64,000 nucleotides of DNA from Cupriavidus sp. (GCA_031180665.1 JAPSLP010000006.1:1-64000); one strand, 5' to 3'. Positions 1 to 10,569 are shown, counted from the first letter of the stretch. Notes: generated by a model not told the origin, from the letters alone. A program made the numbers and translations.

Positions 1-2
1 TC

Positions 3-455
3 GTCTGCGAGGACAACAAATATGGCATCTCGGTCGAGAAGTCGGCTTCGACGTCGGTCGACAGCAATGCGGTCCGCGCCGCCGGCTACGGGATACCCGG
101 CGTACTGGTGGATACCAACGATGCGGTTGCCGTGTTCCGTGCGGCCGGCGTCGCGGTCGCGCGGGCGCGGCGCGGCGAAGGGCCCACGCTGATCGAAGTC
201 AAGACTGACCGCTACCTGGGCCACTTCCAGGGCGATCCCGAAACCTATCGGCCGAAGAACGAGGCGCAGACGCTGCGCCGCAACGATCCGATCGACCGGC
301 TCGGCAAGCAGCTGCGCGAGCAGGGCCTGCTCGACGACGAGGCCGATGCCGCGCTGCGCCGGCAGATCGTCGCGCGCGTCGACGCCGCCTATGCGTTCGG
401 CCGCGAAAGCCCTTACCCCGCCCCCGAGGAAGCGCTGCAGCACGTGTTCGCGTGA
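3..455 (+). CDS. 2-oxoacid/acetoin dehydrogenase E1 alpha, C-terminal part
   Basis: C-terminal ~150 residues of a thiamine-diphosphate E1 alpha subunit; the frame is open from the window edge (VCEDNKYGIS...). The segment NKYGIS followed by a GIPGVLVDTND stretch and GPTLIEVKTDRYLGHFQGD is the usual alpha-subunit pattern (TPP-side loop and substrate-channel strand). With the next gene it forms the alpha2beta2 decarboxylase that passes an acyl group to a lipoyl domain. Family members include acetoin dehydrogenase AcoA, pyruvate and branched-chain E1 alpha; the AcoR-like activator downstream favours an acetoin-like substrate, but that is inference. The 5' half and the promoter lie outside the window. 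Confidence 0.9.
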   Translation, partial: VCEDNKYGISVEKSASTSVDSNAVRAAGYGIPGVLVDTNDAVAVFRAAGVAVARARRGEGPTLIEVKTDRYLGHFQGDPETYRPKNEAQTLRRNDPIDRLGKQLREQGLLDDEADAALRRQIVARVDAAYAFGRESPYPAPEEALQHVFA

Positions 456-507
456 TCGCACCGCGCACCGCATGCTGCCCGCCATCACAGGAACAGGAGA
501 CAACCAG

Positions 508-1605
508 ATGCAACCCAACGACACCCACCCCTCGGCCGGGGCCGCACAGGCCTCGCCGGCACCCCAGGCCACCCGCAAGCTGACCATGGCGCAGGCCATC
601 GCCGAAGCCATCGGCCAGGAGATGGAGCGCGACCCAAGCGTCTTCGTGATGGGCGAGGACATCGGCAAATACGGCGGCATTTTCAGCGCCACCACCGGGC
701 TGCTCGATCGCTTCGGCCCCGAGCGCATCATGGACACGCCGATCTCGGAGACCGCCTTCATGGGCGCCGCGATCGGCGCCGCGGCCGAAGGGCTGCGCCC
801 GATCGCCGAGCTGATGTTCGTCGACTTCTTCGGTGTCTGCTTCGACCAGATCTACAACCATCTGGCCAAGAACACCTACATGTCCGGCGGCCGTGTCAAG
901 CTGCCCGCCGTGGTGATGACCGGCATCGGCGGCGGCTACAACGACGCGGCCCAGCACTCGCAATGCCTGTACAGCACCTTCGCCCACATGCCCGGCATGA
1001 AGGTGGTGGTGCCGTCGAACGCCTACGATGCCAAGGGCCTGATGATCGAGGCGATCCGCGACGACAACCCGGTGGTGTTCTGCTACCACAAGGGCATCAT
1101 GGGCCTGTCGTGGATGTCGTACTTCGAAGGCAGCACCACGGCGGTTCCCACCGAGGCCTACACGATTCCGTTCGGCAAGGCCCGGGTGGTGCGTGAGGGC
1201 CGCGACGTGACCATCGTCACGCTGAGCCAGATGGTGCAGAAGTCGGTGCTGGCGGCCGAGCGGCTGGCGGAGGAAGGCATCGATGTCGAGATCATCGACC
1301 TGCGCACGCTGGTGCCGCTCGACAAGGAAACCGTGCTCGAGTCGGTCGCCAAGACCGGCCGCCTGCTGATCGCCGACGAGGACTATCTGAGCTACGGCCT
1401 GTCCGGCGAGATCGCCGCGATCGTGGCCGAGCATCTCGACTCTCTCTCGATGAAGGCGCCGGTGCGCCGCCTGGCCGTGCCCGACGTGCCGATTCCGTTC
1501 AGCCGTCCCCTCGAGAACTTCGTGATCCCGCAAGTGGACACGATCGCCGCCAGCGTCCGCACGCTGATGCAACCCACCCAAGAACTGAAGCGAGAAGCAG
1601 CATGA
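508..1605 (+). CDS. 2-oxoacid/acetoin dehydrogenase E1 beta
   Basis: 365-aa E1 beta subunit, full family length (about 325-340 plus a 25-residue Ala/Pro-rich N-terminal extension). The frame is open further upstream, but ATG 508 follows the GGAGA motif at 496-500 and the body starts with KLTMAQAIAEAIGQEMERD. Typical beta features are VFVMGEDIGKYGGIF, the ETAFMGAAIGAA segment, the C-terminal transketolase domain with VTIVTLSQMVQKSVLAAERLA and IDLRTLVPLDKETV. It pairs with E1 alpha to decarboxylate a 2-oxo acid or cleave acetoin, with acyl transfer to the lipoyl protein encoded next; the stop overlaps that gene's ATG by 4 bp (ATGA), so translation is coupled. Confidence 0.93.
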   Translation: MQPNDTHPSAGAAQASPAPQATRKLTMAQAIAEAIGQEMERDPSVFVMGEDIGKYGGIFSATTGLLDRFGPERIMDTPISETAFMGAAIGAAAEGLRPIAELMFVDFFGVCFDQIYNHLAKNTYMSGGRVKLPAVVMTGIGGGYNDAAQHSQCLYSTFAHMPGMKVVVPSNAYDAKGLMIEAIRDDNPVVFCYHKGIMGLSWMSYFEGSTTAVPTEAYTIPFGKARVVREGRDVTIVTLSQMVQKSVLAAERLAEEGIDVEIIDLRTLVPLDKETVLESVAKTGRLLIADEDYLSYGLSGEIAAIVAEHLDSLSMKAPVRRLAVPDVPIPFSRPLENFVIPQVDTIAASVRTLMQPTQELKREAA

Positions 1606-1847
1606 CCGACGTAACGATGGCAGACGACGTGTGGGCCGATGTCGAGGAAGGCACCGAGGCCCTGTTGCAGGACTGGCAGGTCAATGTCGGCGACAGCGTT
1701 GCCGAAGGGCAGACGCTGGTGGTGGCCGAACTGGTGAAGACCACGCACGAGATCGTCGCGCCGGTAGCCGGCCGCATCGCCGAGATCCTGGTGCAGTCGC
1801 AGGACACCTTCGCGCGCGGCGCCGTGCTGGCGCGCATCGAGGAGTAG
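1602..1847 (+). CDS. Free-standing lipoyl-domain protein
   Basis: An 81-aa polypeptide that is a single lipoyl/biotinyl domain and nothing else. The lipoylated lysine is predicted as K46 in ELVKTTHEI, on the beta turn between VAEGQTLVVAE and VAPVAGRIAEIL. In ordinary E2 proteins this domain is N-terminal to a peripheral-subunit-binding domain and the acyltransferase; here it is a separate gene that overlaps E1 beta by 4 bp and ends 3 bp before the E2 catalytic gene. It probably acts as a mobile acyl carrier between E1 and E2 much as glycine-cleavage H protein does. Function as carrier is inferred from the fold and position. Confidence 0.88.
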   Translation: MTDVTMADDVWADVEEGTEALLQDWQVNVGDSVAEGQTLVVAELVKTTHEIVAPVAGRIAEILVQSQDTFARGAVLARIEE

Positions 1848-1850
1848 ATC

Positions 1851-2594
1851 ATGGCCGAAGCCTCACTGACGCTGACGGCTGACAACGGCGCCGCCGCGCC
1901 GCCGCTCGGGGATGGGCCCACGCGGCAGACCATTGCGTTGACCGGCATGCGCGGCGCGATCGCGCGCGGCATGACGGCCGGCTGGCAGATTCCCCGGGTC
2001 GCGCATTCGCTGGAGGCCGACGTCAGTGCGGTCGAAGCGAAGCGCGCCAGGCTGCAGGCCGAACTGGGCGACAGCATCAAGCTCACGCTGACCGCCTATC
2101 TGCTGCGTGCCGCCGCGCTGACGCTGCGTGCGCATCCGCGGCTGAACGCGCGCGTCACCGACAAGGAGATCGAGCTGATGCCCGACGTCAATATCGGGCT
2201 CGCGGTCAGCCTCGATGACGGCCTGGTGGTGCCGGTGCTGCGCGAGGTCGATCGCAAGTCGGTCGAGGAGATCGCCCGCGAGGCGCGCACGCTGGCAGAG
2301 GGCGCGCGCAACGGCACGTTGAGCGCGGGGGCCTACCAGCGCGGCACCTTCACCATCAGCAATCTGGGCATGACCGAGGTCGAGCGCTTCACGCCGATCC
2401 TGCACGCGCCGCAGGCCGCGATTCTCGGCGTCACGCGCGTGATCCGCCGCGCCGTGGTCAAGGACGACTGGATCAGCATCGCGCCGATGATGGGCCTGCA
2501 CCTGGTGTTCGACCATCGCGCCGTCGACGGGTACCCGGCCGCCGCGTTCCTCGGCGACCTGAAGCGGCGCCTCGAATCCGCGGAAGACCTGTGA
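1851..2594 (+). CDS. Acyltransferase (E2 catalytic domain only)
   Basis: 247-aa protein made only of the 2-oxoacid dehydrogenase acyltransferase domain (chloramphenicol-acetyltransferase fold). The catalytic motif DHRAVDG is at residues 221-227 (H222, D226), preceded by TFTISNLGM at 166-174. No lipoyl domain and no E3/E1-binding domain are present; normal E2 proteins of this class are about 370-550 aa. It should transfer the acyl group from the lipoylated partner encoded immediately upstream to CoA. Its TGA overlaps the ATG of the lipoate ligase by one base (TGATG). How E3 is recruited without the subunit-binding domain is not visible; no E3 gene lies in the window. Confidence 0.9.
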   Translation: MAEASLTLTADNGAAAPPLGDGPTRQTIALTGMRGAIARGMTAGWQIPRVAHSLEADVSAVEAKRARLQAELGDSIKLTLTAYLLRAAALTLRAHPRLNARVTDKEIELMPDVNIGLAVSLDDGLVVPVLREVDRKSVEEIAREARTLAEGARNGTLSAGAYQRGTFTISNLGMTEVERFTPILHAPQAAILGVTRVIRRAVVKDDWISIAPMMGLHLVFDHRAVDGYPAAAFLGDLKRRLESAEDL

Positions 2595-3373
2595 TGGCTG
2601 CGCTCGCCCCGACCCTCGTCACCGCGACGCCGCACGCCGAGCAGGCGTGGAACGCGCGCCAGCTCGCCGAGCCGGTCACCGAGCCGCGTCTGCGGTTGTG
2701 GACGTATGGCGCGCCCGGCGTGGTGTTCGGCTGCTCGCAGCGGGCGCTGCACGAGCGCACCGCACTCGCGGACCGCGCGGTCGTGCGCGGCTCCGGCGGC
2801 GGCGCGGTGCTGACCGGACCGTGGATGCTGTCGGCCTCGATCGTGCTGCCGCCCGACCACGCGCTGCTCTCGAGCGGGCCGATCGGCAGCTATCGGTGGC
2901 TCGGCGTGCTGCATGCGGGCCTGCTGCGCGACATGGGCATCGCCGCAATTGCGCTGCCGCCCGAGCAGGCGCGCAGCCACCGGGCCGATGCGGCGCTGAC
3001 CTGGGCCTGCTATGGGGGCCTCTCGCCCTGGGAGGTCGTGGTCGATACGCGCAAGATCGTCGGCCTCGCGCAGCTGCGCCGGCGCACCGGCGTGCTGCTG
3101 ACCTCGGGCACGCTGATCGCGCCGCCCGACTGGCGCCTGCTGTGCGAAGCGCTCGGACAGCCGGCCGGCCTGGGCGACGCGCTCGCCGACCGCACCACCT
3201 CGTGCGAGACCGAGCTGGGCGCGCCGGTGATCGCCGAGGTGCTGGCCGACCGCTTGCACCACATGCTGACCGACGTGCTCGGCAGCGTGGCGGCCAACGA
3301 CCACGAGGCCATGCCCGGCGCTGGCACCCGCCATGCCATGCGGCCACGCGGTGCCGCGGCGCCACCCGGCTAG
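2594..3373 (+). CDS. Lipoate-protein ligase A family protein
   Basis: 259-aa biotin/lipoate ligase-fold protein. Recognisable motifs: VVRGSGGGAVLTGP (the RRxGGGxVxH-type lipoyl-AMP loop, with T-G-P in place of H), then SPWEVVVDTRKIVGLAQLRRR (the KIxGxAQ motif with the catalytic lysine) and LLTSGTL. It lacks a long C-terminal accessory domain. Located directly after E2 in the same operon, it most likely attaches lipoate to K46 of the free lipoyl protein. A GTG at 2591 is also in frame, but ATG 2594 gives the one-base overlap. Members of this fold can be amidotransferases rather than ligases, so the exact reaction is inferred. Confidence 0.8.
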   Translation: MAALAPTLVTATPHAEQAWNARQLAEPVTEPRLRLWTYGAPGVVFGCSQRALHERTALADRAVVRGSGGGAVLTGPWMLSASIVLPPDHALLSSGPIGSYRWLGVLHAGLLRDMGIAAIALPPEQARSHRADAALTWACYGGLSPWEVVVDTRKIVGLAQLRRRTGVLLTSGTLIAPPDWRLLCEALGQPAGLGDALADRTTSCETELGAPVIAEVLADRLHHMLTDVLGSVAANDHEAMPGAGTRHAMRPRGAAAPPG

Positions 3374-3447
3374 CGCGAAGCCGCAACGCGGCCCGACGCG
3401 CCTCGGCCCACACAACGATACCGATATCCCACCGAAGGAGACGACAA

Positions 3448-4041
3448 ATGCAAGACGACATCCAGCAACCGGATGCCGCCGCGCCCGCGGCCGGCATGCG
3501 CATCGTGGCCAAGACCCAGCCGGTGACCCGGCGCGGCTTCCTGCGCGGCACGGGCCTCGCCGCCATCGGCGTCGCCGTGATCTCGCCCGGCGCGCTGGCC
3601 AAGCCGGCCCGCGAGGCGCTGGTCACCGACCTGAAGGCGCTGGGCACGCCGACCGCCCGCACGCTGCTGGCGATGGCGCGCGACATCTTCCCGCACGACC
3701 GCTTCGCCGACCGCTACTACGTGCAGGCCATCGCGCCGCTGGACCAGGCGGCGGCCAAGGACAAGGCCGTGCGCACGCTGCTGCAGCGGGGCGCGCGCGA
3801 CCTCGACGCGGCCGCGCAGCGCAAGCACGGCAAACCCTATGCGCAGCTGCAGGACGAGGCCGATCGGGTTGCGCTGCTGAAGGCCATCGAAACCACGCCG
3901 TTCTTCGAGAAGGTGCGCGGCGAGATGGTGACCAGCCTCTACGACAACAAGGCGGTCTGGCCGCTGCTCGGCTACGAGGGCTCGTCCTGGGAGAAGGGCG
4001 GCTACGCCAACCGGGGCTTCAACGACATCGATTGGATCTGA
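3448..4041 (+). CDS. Gluconate 2-dehydrogenase subunit 3-like, Tat-exported
   Basis: 197-aa small subunit of a membrane-associated FAD dehydrogenase (gluconate 2-dehydrogenase subunit 3 family). A twin-arginine signal TRRGFLRGTG lies at residues 27-36 and is followed by a hydrophobic stretch to ALA near residue 51, so the mature protein is periplasmic. The rest has the helical pattern of the family ending in the aromatic segment WPLLGYEGSSWEKGGYANRG. It is thought to chaperone and co-export the flavin subunit encoded 89 bp downstream. ATG 3448 has GAAGGAG 8 bp upstream. The third usual partner, a multihaem cytochrome c, is absent from the window. Confidence 0.88.
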   Translation: MQDDIQQPDAAAPAAGMRIVAKTQPVTRRGFLRGTGLAAIGVAVISPGALAKPAREALVTDLKALGTPTARTLLAMARDIFPHDRFADRYYVQAIAPLDQAAAKDKAVRTLLQRGARDLDAAAQRKHGKPYAQLQDEADRVALLKAIETTPFFEKVRGEMVTSLYDNKAVWPLLGYEGSSWEKGGYANRGFNDIDWI

Positions 4042-4130
4042 GCCCCGCCGGCACCGCAGGGCTGCACGGCACCGCCGACAGTATCGCGGACAGTACGGCG
4101 GACCGCAGCGATACAACACTGGAGACAAAC

Positions 4131-5708
4131 ATGGCAACACGGATCGACCTGAACGACCGCGACGCGGTCGTCATCATCGGCTCCGGCGCGGGCGGCGCCA
4201 CGCTGGCCAACGAGCTGGCGCAGCGGGGCATCGGCAAGATCGTGATCCTCGAGGCCGGCAAGCACTACACGCAGGCGGACTTCGAGAACGACGAATGGGC
4301 GATGTTCCGCAAGATCTCTTGGCTCGACAAGCGGATCTCGGCCGGCGGCTGGCACCACACCAAGACCTATCCGAACCTGCCCGCGTGGATCGTCAAGGCG
4401 GTGGGCGGCTCGACCATCCACTGGTCCGGTGTCGCGCTGCGCTTCCAGCCGCACGACTTCCGCACCCGACAGATCTACGGGCAGGTCGAAGGCGCCAACG
4501 TGCTGGACTGGCCGATCACCTACGAGGAGCTGGCCCCCTACTACGACAAGGCCGAAAAGAAGATGGGCGTGACCGGCAGCGCCGCCAGCGGCCAACCGCC
4601 GATGCCCGAGAGCAACCAGTACAAGGTGGTCGCGGCCGGGGCGCGCAAGATCGGCTATCGCAAGATCGTGCGGCCGGTGGCCTCCAATTCCACCCCCTAC
4701 GATGGCCGCCCGGCGTGCCAGCAGGCCGGCTTCTGCATGCAGGGCTGCAAGATCGGCGCGAAATGGTCGGCGCTCTACACCGAGATTCCGAAGGCGCTGG
4801 CCACCGGCCGCGTCGAGCTGCGGCCCGAGAGCATGGTGCTGCAGGTCCAGCACGACAAGTCCGGCAAGGTCAATGGCGTGCTGTATGCCGACAGCAAGGG
4901 GCGCAAGCATCTGCAGAAGGCGCGCGTGGTCTGCGTCGCGGGCAATTCGATCGAGTCGGCGCGGCTGCTGCTGAACTCGGCATCGACGCTGTTTCCCAAC
5001 GGGCTGGCCAACTCCTCGGGGCAGGTCGGCCGCAACTATATGAATCATGCGACCGCGGCCGCCGTGGCGATCCATCGCAAGCCGGTCTACATGTACCGCG
5101 GCTTCGATATCGGCGCGGTGGTGGCCGACGAGGTCGCGCTCAATACCAAACGCGGCTTCAACGGCGGCTACTATCTGGAAGGACTGGCGCTGGGCCTGCC
5201 CTATACGGCAGCCTTCATGAAGCCCGGCGGCTGGGGACGCGAGGTGACCTCGGCGCTGGAGCAGTACGACCATATGACGGCGATCTGGGTCTGCGGCGAG
5301 GACATGGCGCGCGAGCAGAACACCATCACGCTGCATCCGACCGAGAAGGACCAGTACGGCCTGCCGATCCCGATCGTGACCAAGACCTACCACCGCAACG
5401 ACGAGGCCATCGCGGCGCATGGACTGCAGCAGTTCCGCAAGCTGTCGGAGGCGGTGGGCGCGACGCGGGTCATCGATATGCCGGCGTATCCCGCGAGTCA
5501 CAATATGGGCACCAACCGGATGAGCGCCAACGCCCGCGACGGCGTGGTCAACCGCTGGGGCCAGGCGCACGACGTCAAGAACCTGTTCGTCTCCGATGGC
5601 AGCCAGTTCACCTCGAGCTCCGCCGCCAACCCGACGCTGACGATCGTGGCGCTGGCCATCCGCCAGGCCGAATACCTGGCCGGCGCGCTGCGCAAGGGCG
5701 AGGTCTGA
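4131..5708 (+). CDS. GMC-family dehydrogenase, large flavin subunit
   Basis: 525-aa GMC oxidoreductase of the gluconate 2-dehydrogenase/FAD-sorbitol-fructose dehydrogenase type. The dinucleotide motif GSGAGG is at residues 17-22 and the second FAD motif AVGGSTIHWSG follows near residue 90. A cysteine cluster CQQAGFCMQGC (C196, C202, C206) matches the Fe-S-binding loop of three-subunit dehydrogenases. The catalytic region has SHNMGTNRMS (His near 457) and the C-terminal NPTLTIVALAIR. It has no signal of its own, so export would be with the Tat subunit. It oxidises a polyol or sugar acid in the periplasm and passes electrons to a cytochrome not encoded here. Substrate is unknown; placement between the E1/E2 operon and AcoR suggests one pathway. 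Confidence 0.9.
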   Translation: MATRIDLNDRDAVVIIGSGAGGATLANELAQRGIGKIVILEAGKHYTQADFENDEWAMFRKISWLDKRISAGGWHHTKTYPNLPAWIVKAVGGSTIHWSGVALRFQPHDFRTRQIYGQVEGANVLDWPITYEELAPYYDKAEKKMGVTGSAASGQPPMPESNQYKVVAAGARKIGYRKIVRPVASNSTPYDGRPACQQAGFCMQGCKIGAKWSALYTEIPKALATGRVELRPESMVLQVQHDKSGKVNGVLYADSKGRKHLQKARVVCVAGNSIESARLLLNSASTLFPNGLANSSGQVGRNYMNHATAAAVAIHRKPVYMYRGFDIGAVVADEVALNTKRGFNGGYYLEGLALGLPYTAAFMKPGGWGREVTSALEQYDHMTAIWVCGEDMAREQNTITLHPTEKDQYGLPIPIVTKTYHRNDEAIAAHGLQQFRKLSEAVGATRVIDMPAYPASHNMGTNRMSANARDGVVNRWGQAHDVKNLFVSDGSQFTSSSAANPTLTIVALAIRQAEYLAGALRKGEV

Positions 5709-5856
5709 GCCCGGGCTAGTCGGGATTGAAGTCCGCCCCGGGGCTGGTGTAAGGTCGTCGCGCCTGGAAAGGCGGGGTGCGCGGGAAGGCGGGGTGCCTG
5801 GGAAGGGCGTCCTGCCTGGGGAAGGGCCCGTCGCTCTCGCCCGCCGCTGAAGGCCG

Positions 5857-5882
5857 CCCCTCTCCCGCCCGCGGGAGAGGGG
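5857..5882. repeat. Dispersed hairpin repeat family B, copy 1
   Basis: Perfect inverted repeat with 12-bp arms CCCCTCTCCCGC / GCGGGAGAGGGG and a 2-nt loop. Related hairpins occur at 60380-60492 (two nested units) and a decayed half at 62881-62902. The element is intergenic and looks like the REP-type palindromes common between genes of many proteobacteria. Confidence 0.75.
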
Positions 5883-6020
5883 CCGGGGGAAAGGGCAAAG
5901 GCGGCCCCTGTACCGACACCGCTGCGCCCCGCCTATATTGGATAACACCACGAAGACAACAGCACACAAGCGTCCGCCGTCTCACGGTGAGGCGCAGCCA
6001 CAAGCCTGGCTCACCAGTCC

Positions 6021-6095
6021 CGTCGTCCCCGCGAATGCGGGGCCCAGCGGCTTTGAAAGCCACTGGATTCCCGCATTCGCGGGGATGACGCGACG
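6021..6095. repeat. Dispersed hairpin repeat family A, copy 1
   Basis: 75-bp element built as two outer near-inverted hairpins: CCCCGCGAATGCGGGG at the left and CCCGCATTCGCGGGG at the right, flanked by CGTCGT and GACGCGACG, with a centre that reads GCTTTGAAAGCCACTGG. Other copies are at 10592-10660 and 34212-34286. All three are intergenic. The copy ends at 6095, directly before ATG 6096, which argues against that ATG as the start of the next gene. Confidence 0.8.
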
Positions 6096-6131
6096 ATGGG
6101 TGTCATAGCCAGGATGAGTGAAGGAGACCCT

Positions 6132-8093
<1,962 letters not shown>

Positions 8094-8208
8094 GCGCGAG
8101 CCCGGACGCGAGCCCGGACGCCGCATGTTCGGCGGCTGGCATGCCGGCCTCCACCGACGTACCATCGCTGCATCGGCCGACCCTTGCCGCCCTACCGACG
8201 CTACCGCC

Positions 8209-8994
8209 ATGCCGCTGCCCGCCGAACGCCTGAACGAATATCTGAACTTCGCCCACCGCCTGGCCGATGCGGCCTCGGCGCAGACCCTGCCGCTGTTCCG
8301 CACCCACGCCGAGGTGCAGGACAAGGGCGGCCGGCGCTTCGACCCCGTGACCGCGGCCGACCAGGCCGCCGAGACCGCGATGCGCGAGCTGATCGCGGCG
8401 ACCTATCCGGACCATGGCATCCATGGCGAGGAGCATGAGCGCATCGAAGGCACGTCGCCGCTGACCTGGGTGCTCGACCCGATCGACGGCACGCGCGCCT
8501 TCATCACCGGCTTGCCGCTATGGGGCACGCTGATCGCGCTCAATGACGGCGACCGGCCCGTGCTCGGCGTGATGGACCAGCCGTTCACCGGCGAGCGCTT
8601 CGTCGGCACCTGCGATGCCGCCTGGCTCGGCAGCACGCCGCTGCGCACCCGGCCCTGCGCCAGCCTGTCCGACGCCAAGCTGATGTGCACCACGCCCGAG
8701 ATGTTCTGCGACGAGCCGGAATGGAAGGCGTTCCGCTGCGTGGCCGACCGCGCGCGGCTGCTGCGCTATGGCGGCGACTGCTATGCCTATTGCATGGTCG
8801 CCGCCGGCCATGTCGATGCGGTGGTCGAGGCCGGGCTGCAGCCCTACGACGTGCAGGCGCTGATCCCGATCGTCGAAGGCGCGGGCGGCATCATCACCAG
8901 CTGGACCGGCGACGATCCCCAGCATGGCGGACGAGTGGTGGCCTGCGGCGATCGCCGCCTGCATGCGCAGATCCTGGCGGCGCTGGCGGAATAG
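8209..8994 (+). CDS. hisN: Histidinol-phosphatase-like inositol monophosphatase family protein
   Basis: 261-aa metal-dependent phosphatase of the inositol monophosphatase superfamily. Metal-binding motifs are GEEHE (family GEE), DPIDGTRAF (family DPIDGT) and, near the C-terminus, LQPYDVQALIPIVEGAGG (family WD..A...ll.eAGG, here with Y in place of W). The DPIDGTRAFITGLPLWG segment is typical of the HisN type that removes phosphate from L-histidinol phosphate, but sugar or inositol phosphates are possible substrates. It is monocistronic; a duplicated GCGAGCCCGGAC (8097-8120) lies between it and the regulator upstream. ATG 8209 follows no clear ribosome-binding site, so the start is moderately certain. 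Confidence 0.82.
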   Translation: MPLPAERLNEYLNFAHRLADAASAQTLPLFRTHAEVQDKGGRRFDPVTAADQAAETAMRELIAATYPDHGIHGEEHERIEGTSPLTWVLDPIDGTRAFITGLPLWGTLIALNDGDRPVLGVMDQPFTGERFVGTCDAAWLGSTPLRTRPCASLSDAKLMCTTPEMFCDEPEWKAFRCVADRARLLRYGGDCYAYCMVAAGHVDAVVEAGLQPYDVQALIPIVEGAGGIITSWTGDDPQHGGRVVACGDRRLHAQILAALAE

Positions 8995-9126
8995 CACCGC
9001 GATTGGCCGATGCGGACGGGGATCGGCGAGCGAACCGAGGCTGCCGATTTCCCCCGGCGCCGCCTCGCCGGTTATGATGCGCGATTATCGAACGATCGCT
9101 GCCGCCCTCTTCCGGCCCTTTTCCGT

Positions 9127-9987
9127 ATGGACGCCACCCGCTCCACCGCCGCTTCAGCCCCTGCCGCCCCTGCCGCCGCCGATGCCGCTGCGCTGCGCCC
9201 GGCGCGTCCCGATCAGCTGGACCAGTACGCGGGCGACCCGAACTTCATGCTGTCGCTGGCCCGCGGGCTGCATGTGCTCGAGGCCTTCTCCGAGCGCAAG
9301 CGGCCTCTGACCATCTCGCAGATCGCCCAGCGCACGCAGCTCTCGCGCGCCTCGGTGCGGCGCTGCCTCTATACCTTGCAGCGGCTCGGCTACGTCAGCC
9401 AGGAGGACGGCCGCTTCGCGCTACGTCCGCGCGTGCTGCATCTGGGCCACGCCTACTTCTCGTCGACCGCGCTGGTCGCGCAGGCACAGCCGATACTGGA
9501 CCGGCTCAGCGCGGCCGTGGGCGAGACCTCGGCACTGGCGATCCTCGAAGACACCGACATCCTGTATCTGGCCCGCTGCGAGGTGCGCCGCATGCTGTCG
9601 CACGCGCTCGGCATGGGCAGCCGCCTGCCGGCCTTCTGCACGTCGATCGGTCGCATGCTGCTGGCCCATCTGGACGAGCCGGCGCGCGATGCGTACTTCG
9701 AGCGCGCCGAATTGCGACCGCGCACGCTGCAGACCAAGGTATCGCGCACCGAACTGGAGGCGTGCTTCGAGCAGGCCCGCGCGCTCGGCTATGTGGTGGT
9801 GGACGAGGAACTGGAGCTCGATCTGCGCGCGCTTGCGGTGCCGGTGCATGCGGAATCGGGCGAGGTCGTGGCCGGCATCAGTGTCAGCGTGCGACCCACG
9901 CAAGTGGGCGAAGCGGAGATGCTGGCCCGCATGCTGCCGCGCATGCGCGAGGCGGCAGTGGAAATGAGCCGATTGATTGCGGGCTGA
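9127..9987 (+). CDS. IclR-family regulator (PcaR/PobR type)
   Basis: 286-aa IclR regulator. After an Ala/Pro-rich head it has the winged HTH (FMLSLARGLHVLEAFSERKRPLTISQIA... LSRASVRRCLYTLQRLGYV) and the C-terminal effector domain (LSHALGMGSRLPAFCTSIGRMLLA, VDEELELDLRALAVPV). The wording of both segments is that of the PcaR/PobR/PcaU branch, which controls aromatic acid degradation, but no such genes are adjacent. The stop codon lies in a 13-bp direct duplication TGCGGGCTGATCG (9980-10006). ATG 9127 is the first start that keeps the usual short head. Confidence 0.88.
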   Translation: MDATRSTAASAPAAPAAADAAALRPARPDQLDQYAGDPNFMLSLARGLHVLEAFSERKRPLTISQIAQRTQLSRASVRRCLYTLQRLGYVSQEDGRFALRPRVLHLGHAYFSSTALVAQAQPILDRLSAAVGETSALAILEDTDILYLARCEVRRMLSHALGMGSRLPAFCTSIGRMLLAHLDEPARDAYFERAELRPRTLQTKVSRTELEACFEQARALGYVVVDEELELDLRALAVPVHAESGEVVAGISVSVRPTQVGEAEMLARMLPRMREAAVEMSRLIAG

Positions 9988-10335
9988 TCGTGCGGGCTGA
10001 TCGTGCGGGCGGCTGTGCGGGCGCACGGTGCGGCATGGCGACGTGGCATGACGATGTCGTATGTAGCAAGCCTCGCGTCGCTGTCTCCTCGTCACAACGA
10101 CAATCGACATGTAGCGCAAGTATTGCGCCGCTTATTTGAAGCCGATCATGTCGCAATGCTCACAATCGTGACGCTTTAAAGCGCGATGCGCGTCGCCGCC
10201 ATCACTCCTTGGAATAGCGCGGAGAAAAGTGGCGATATTCAATGCATCGCGTTGCGATATACATTGCTAAAATCACCGTCCACAAGTCCGAAACTGAAAG
10301 ACTCTTGCCAAAAAAGAGACTACCGCAACACCAAT
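9988..10335. other. AT-richer intergenic region with palindrome
   Basis: A 348-bp gap whose second half is clearly less GC-rich than its neighbours. It contains a perfect 12-bp palindrome CGCTTTAAAGCG (10172-10183) and A/T-rich stretches near 10230-10275. An open frame runs through it from 10186 but its codon use is poor before ATG 10336. It probably carries the promoter of the small gene downstream; no -35/-10 pair with correct spacing was found. Confidence 0.5.
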
Positions 10336-10569
10336 ATGACTTTCGATGACATCTCGCTTGGCGCAATCGTCGCGGATATGCGCATGGCAGAGAGACCCCT
10401 GATGCCCGCCGAACAGGCCTATCTCGCCGAACTGCGTCAACGCATTGCAGCGGGCTCCGAGAATTTGTGGGCGATCCTGGAAGACGCCGGCATGCCATCG
10501 AACGGCGGCCGCCTGTCCGGCGACGTGATGCTTGCCCTGACGATGGTGGCGCAGAGCAAGCCGCAATAA
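10336..10569 (+). CDS. Small hypothetical protein
   Basis: 77-aa soluble, acidic, mostly helical protein (MTFDDISLGAIVADMRMAE...). No family is recognised. The frame extends upstream to 10186, but only the part from ATG 10336 reads like protein; the upstream part is rich in rare residues and lies in the AT-rich promoter region. It stands alone between an IclR gene and a convergent PilZ gene, and repeat family A copy 2 follows it directly. No predicted membrane segment or cysteine pair. Confidence 0.55.
   Translation: MTFDDISLGAIVADMRMAERPLMPAEQAYLAELRQRIAAGSENLWAILEDAGMPSNGGRLSGDVMLALTMVAQSKPQ

Larger units (their letters stand above)
5709..6131. other. Intergenic region with two repeat elements
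   Basis: A 423-bp stretch between the GMC gene and the AcoR-like gene without a credible CDS. It begins with three imperfect copies of a GGAAGGCGGGGTGCCTGG-like unit (5766-5825), then a perfect hairpin of family B (5857-5882) and a full copy of dispersed repeat family A (6021-6095). No sigma-54 -24/-12 element was recognised. The reverse frame at 5716-6063 runs through these repeats and is not taken as a gene. Confidence 0.7.

Noticed and set aside
3374-3447. Sigma-54 promoter for AcoR control before the GMC operon
   Set aside because: No TGGC-N7-8-TTGC type pair was found here or at 5709-6131; the promoter may lie upstream of the window.
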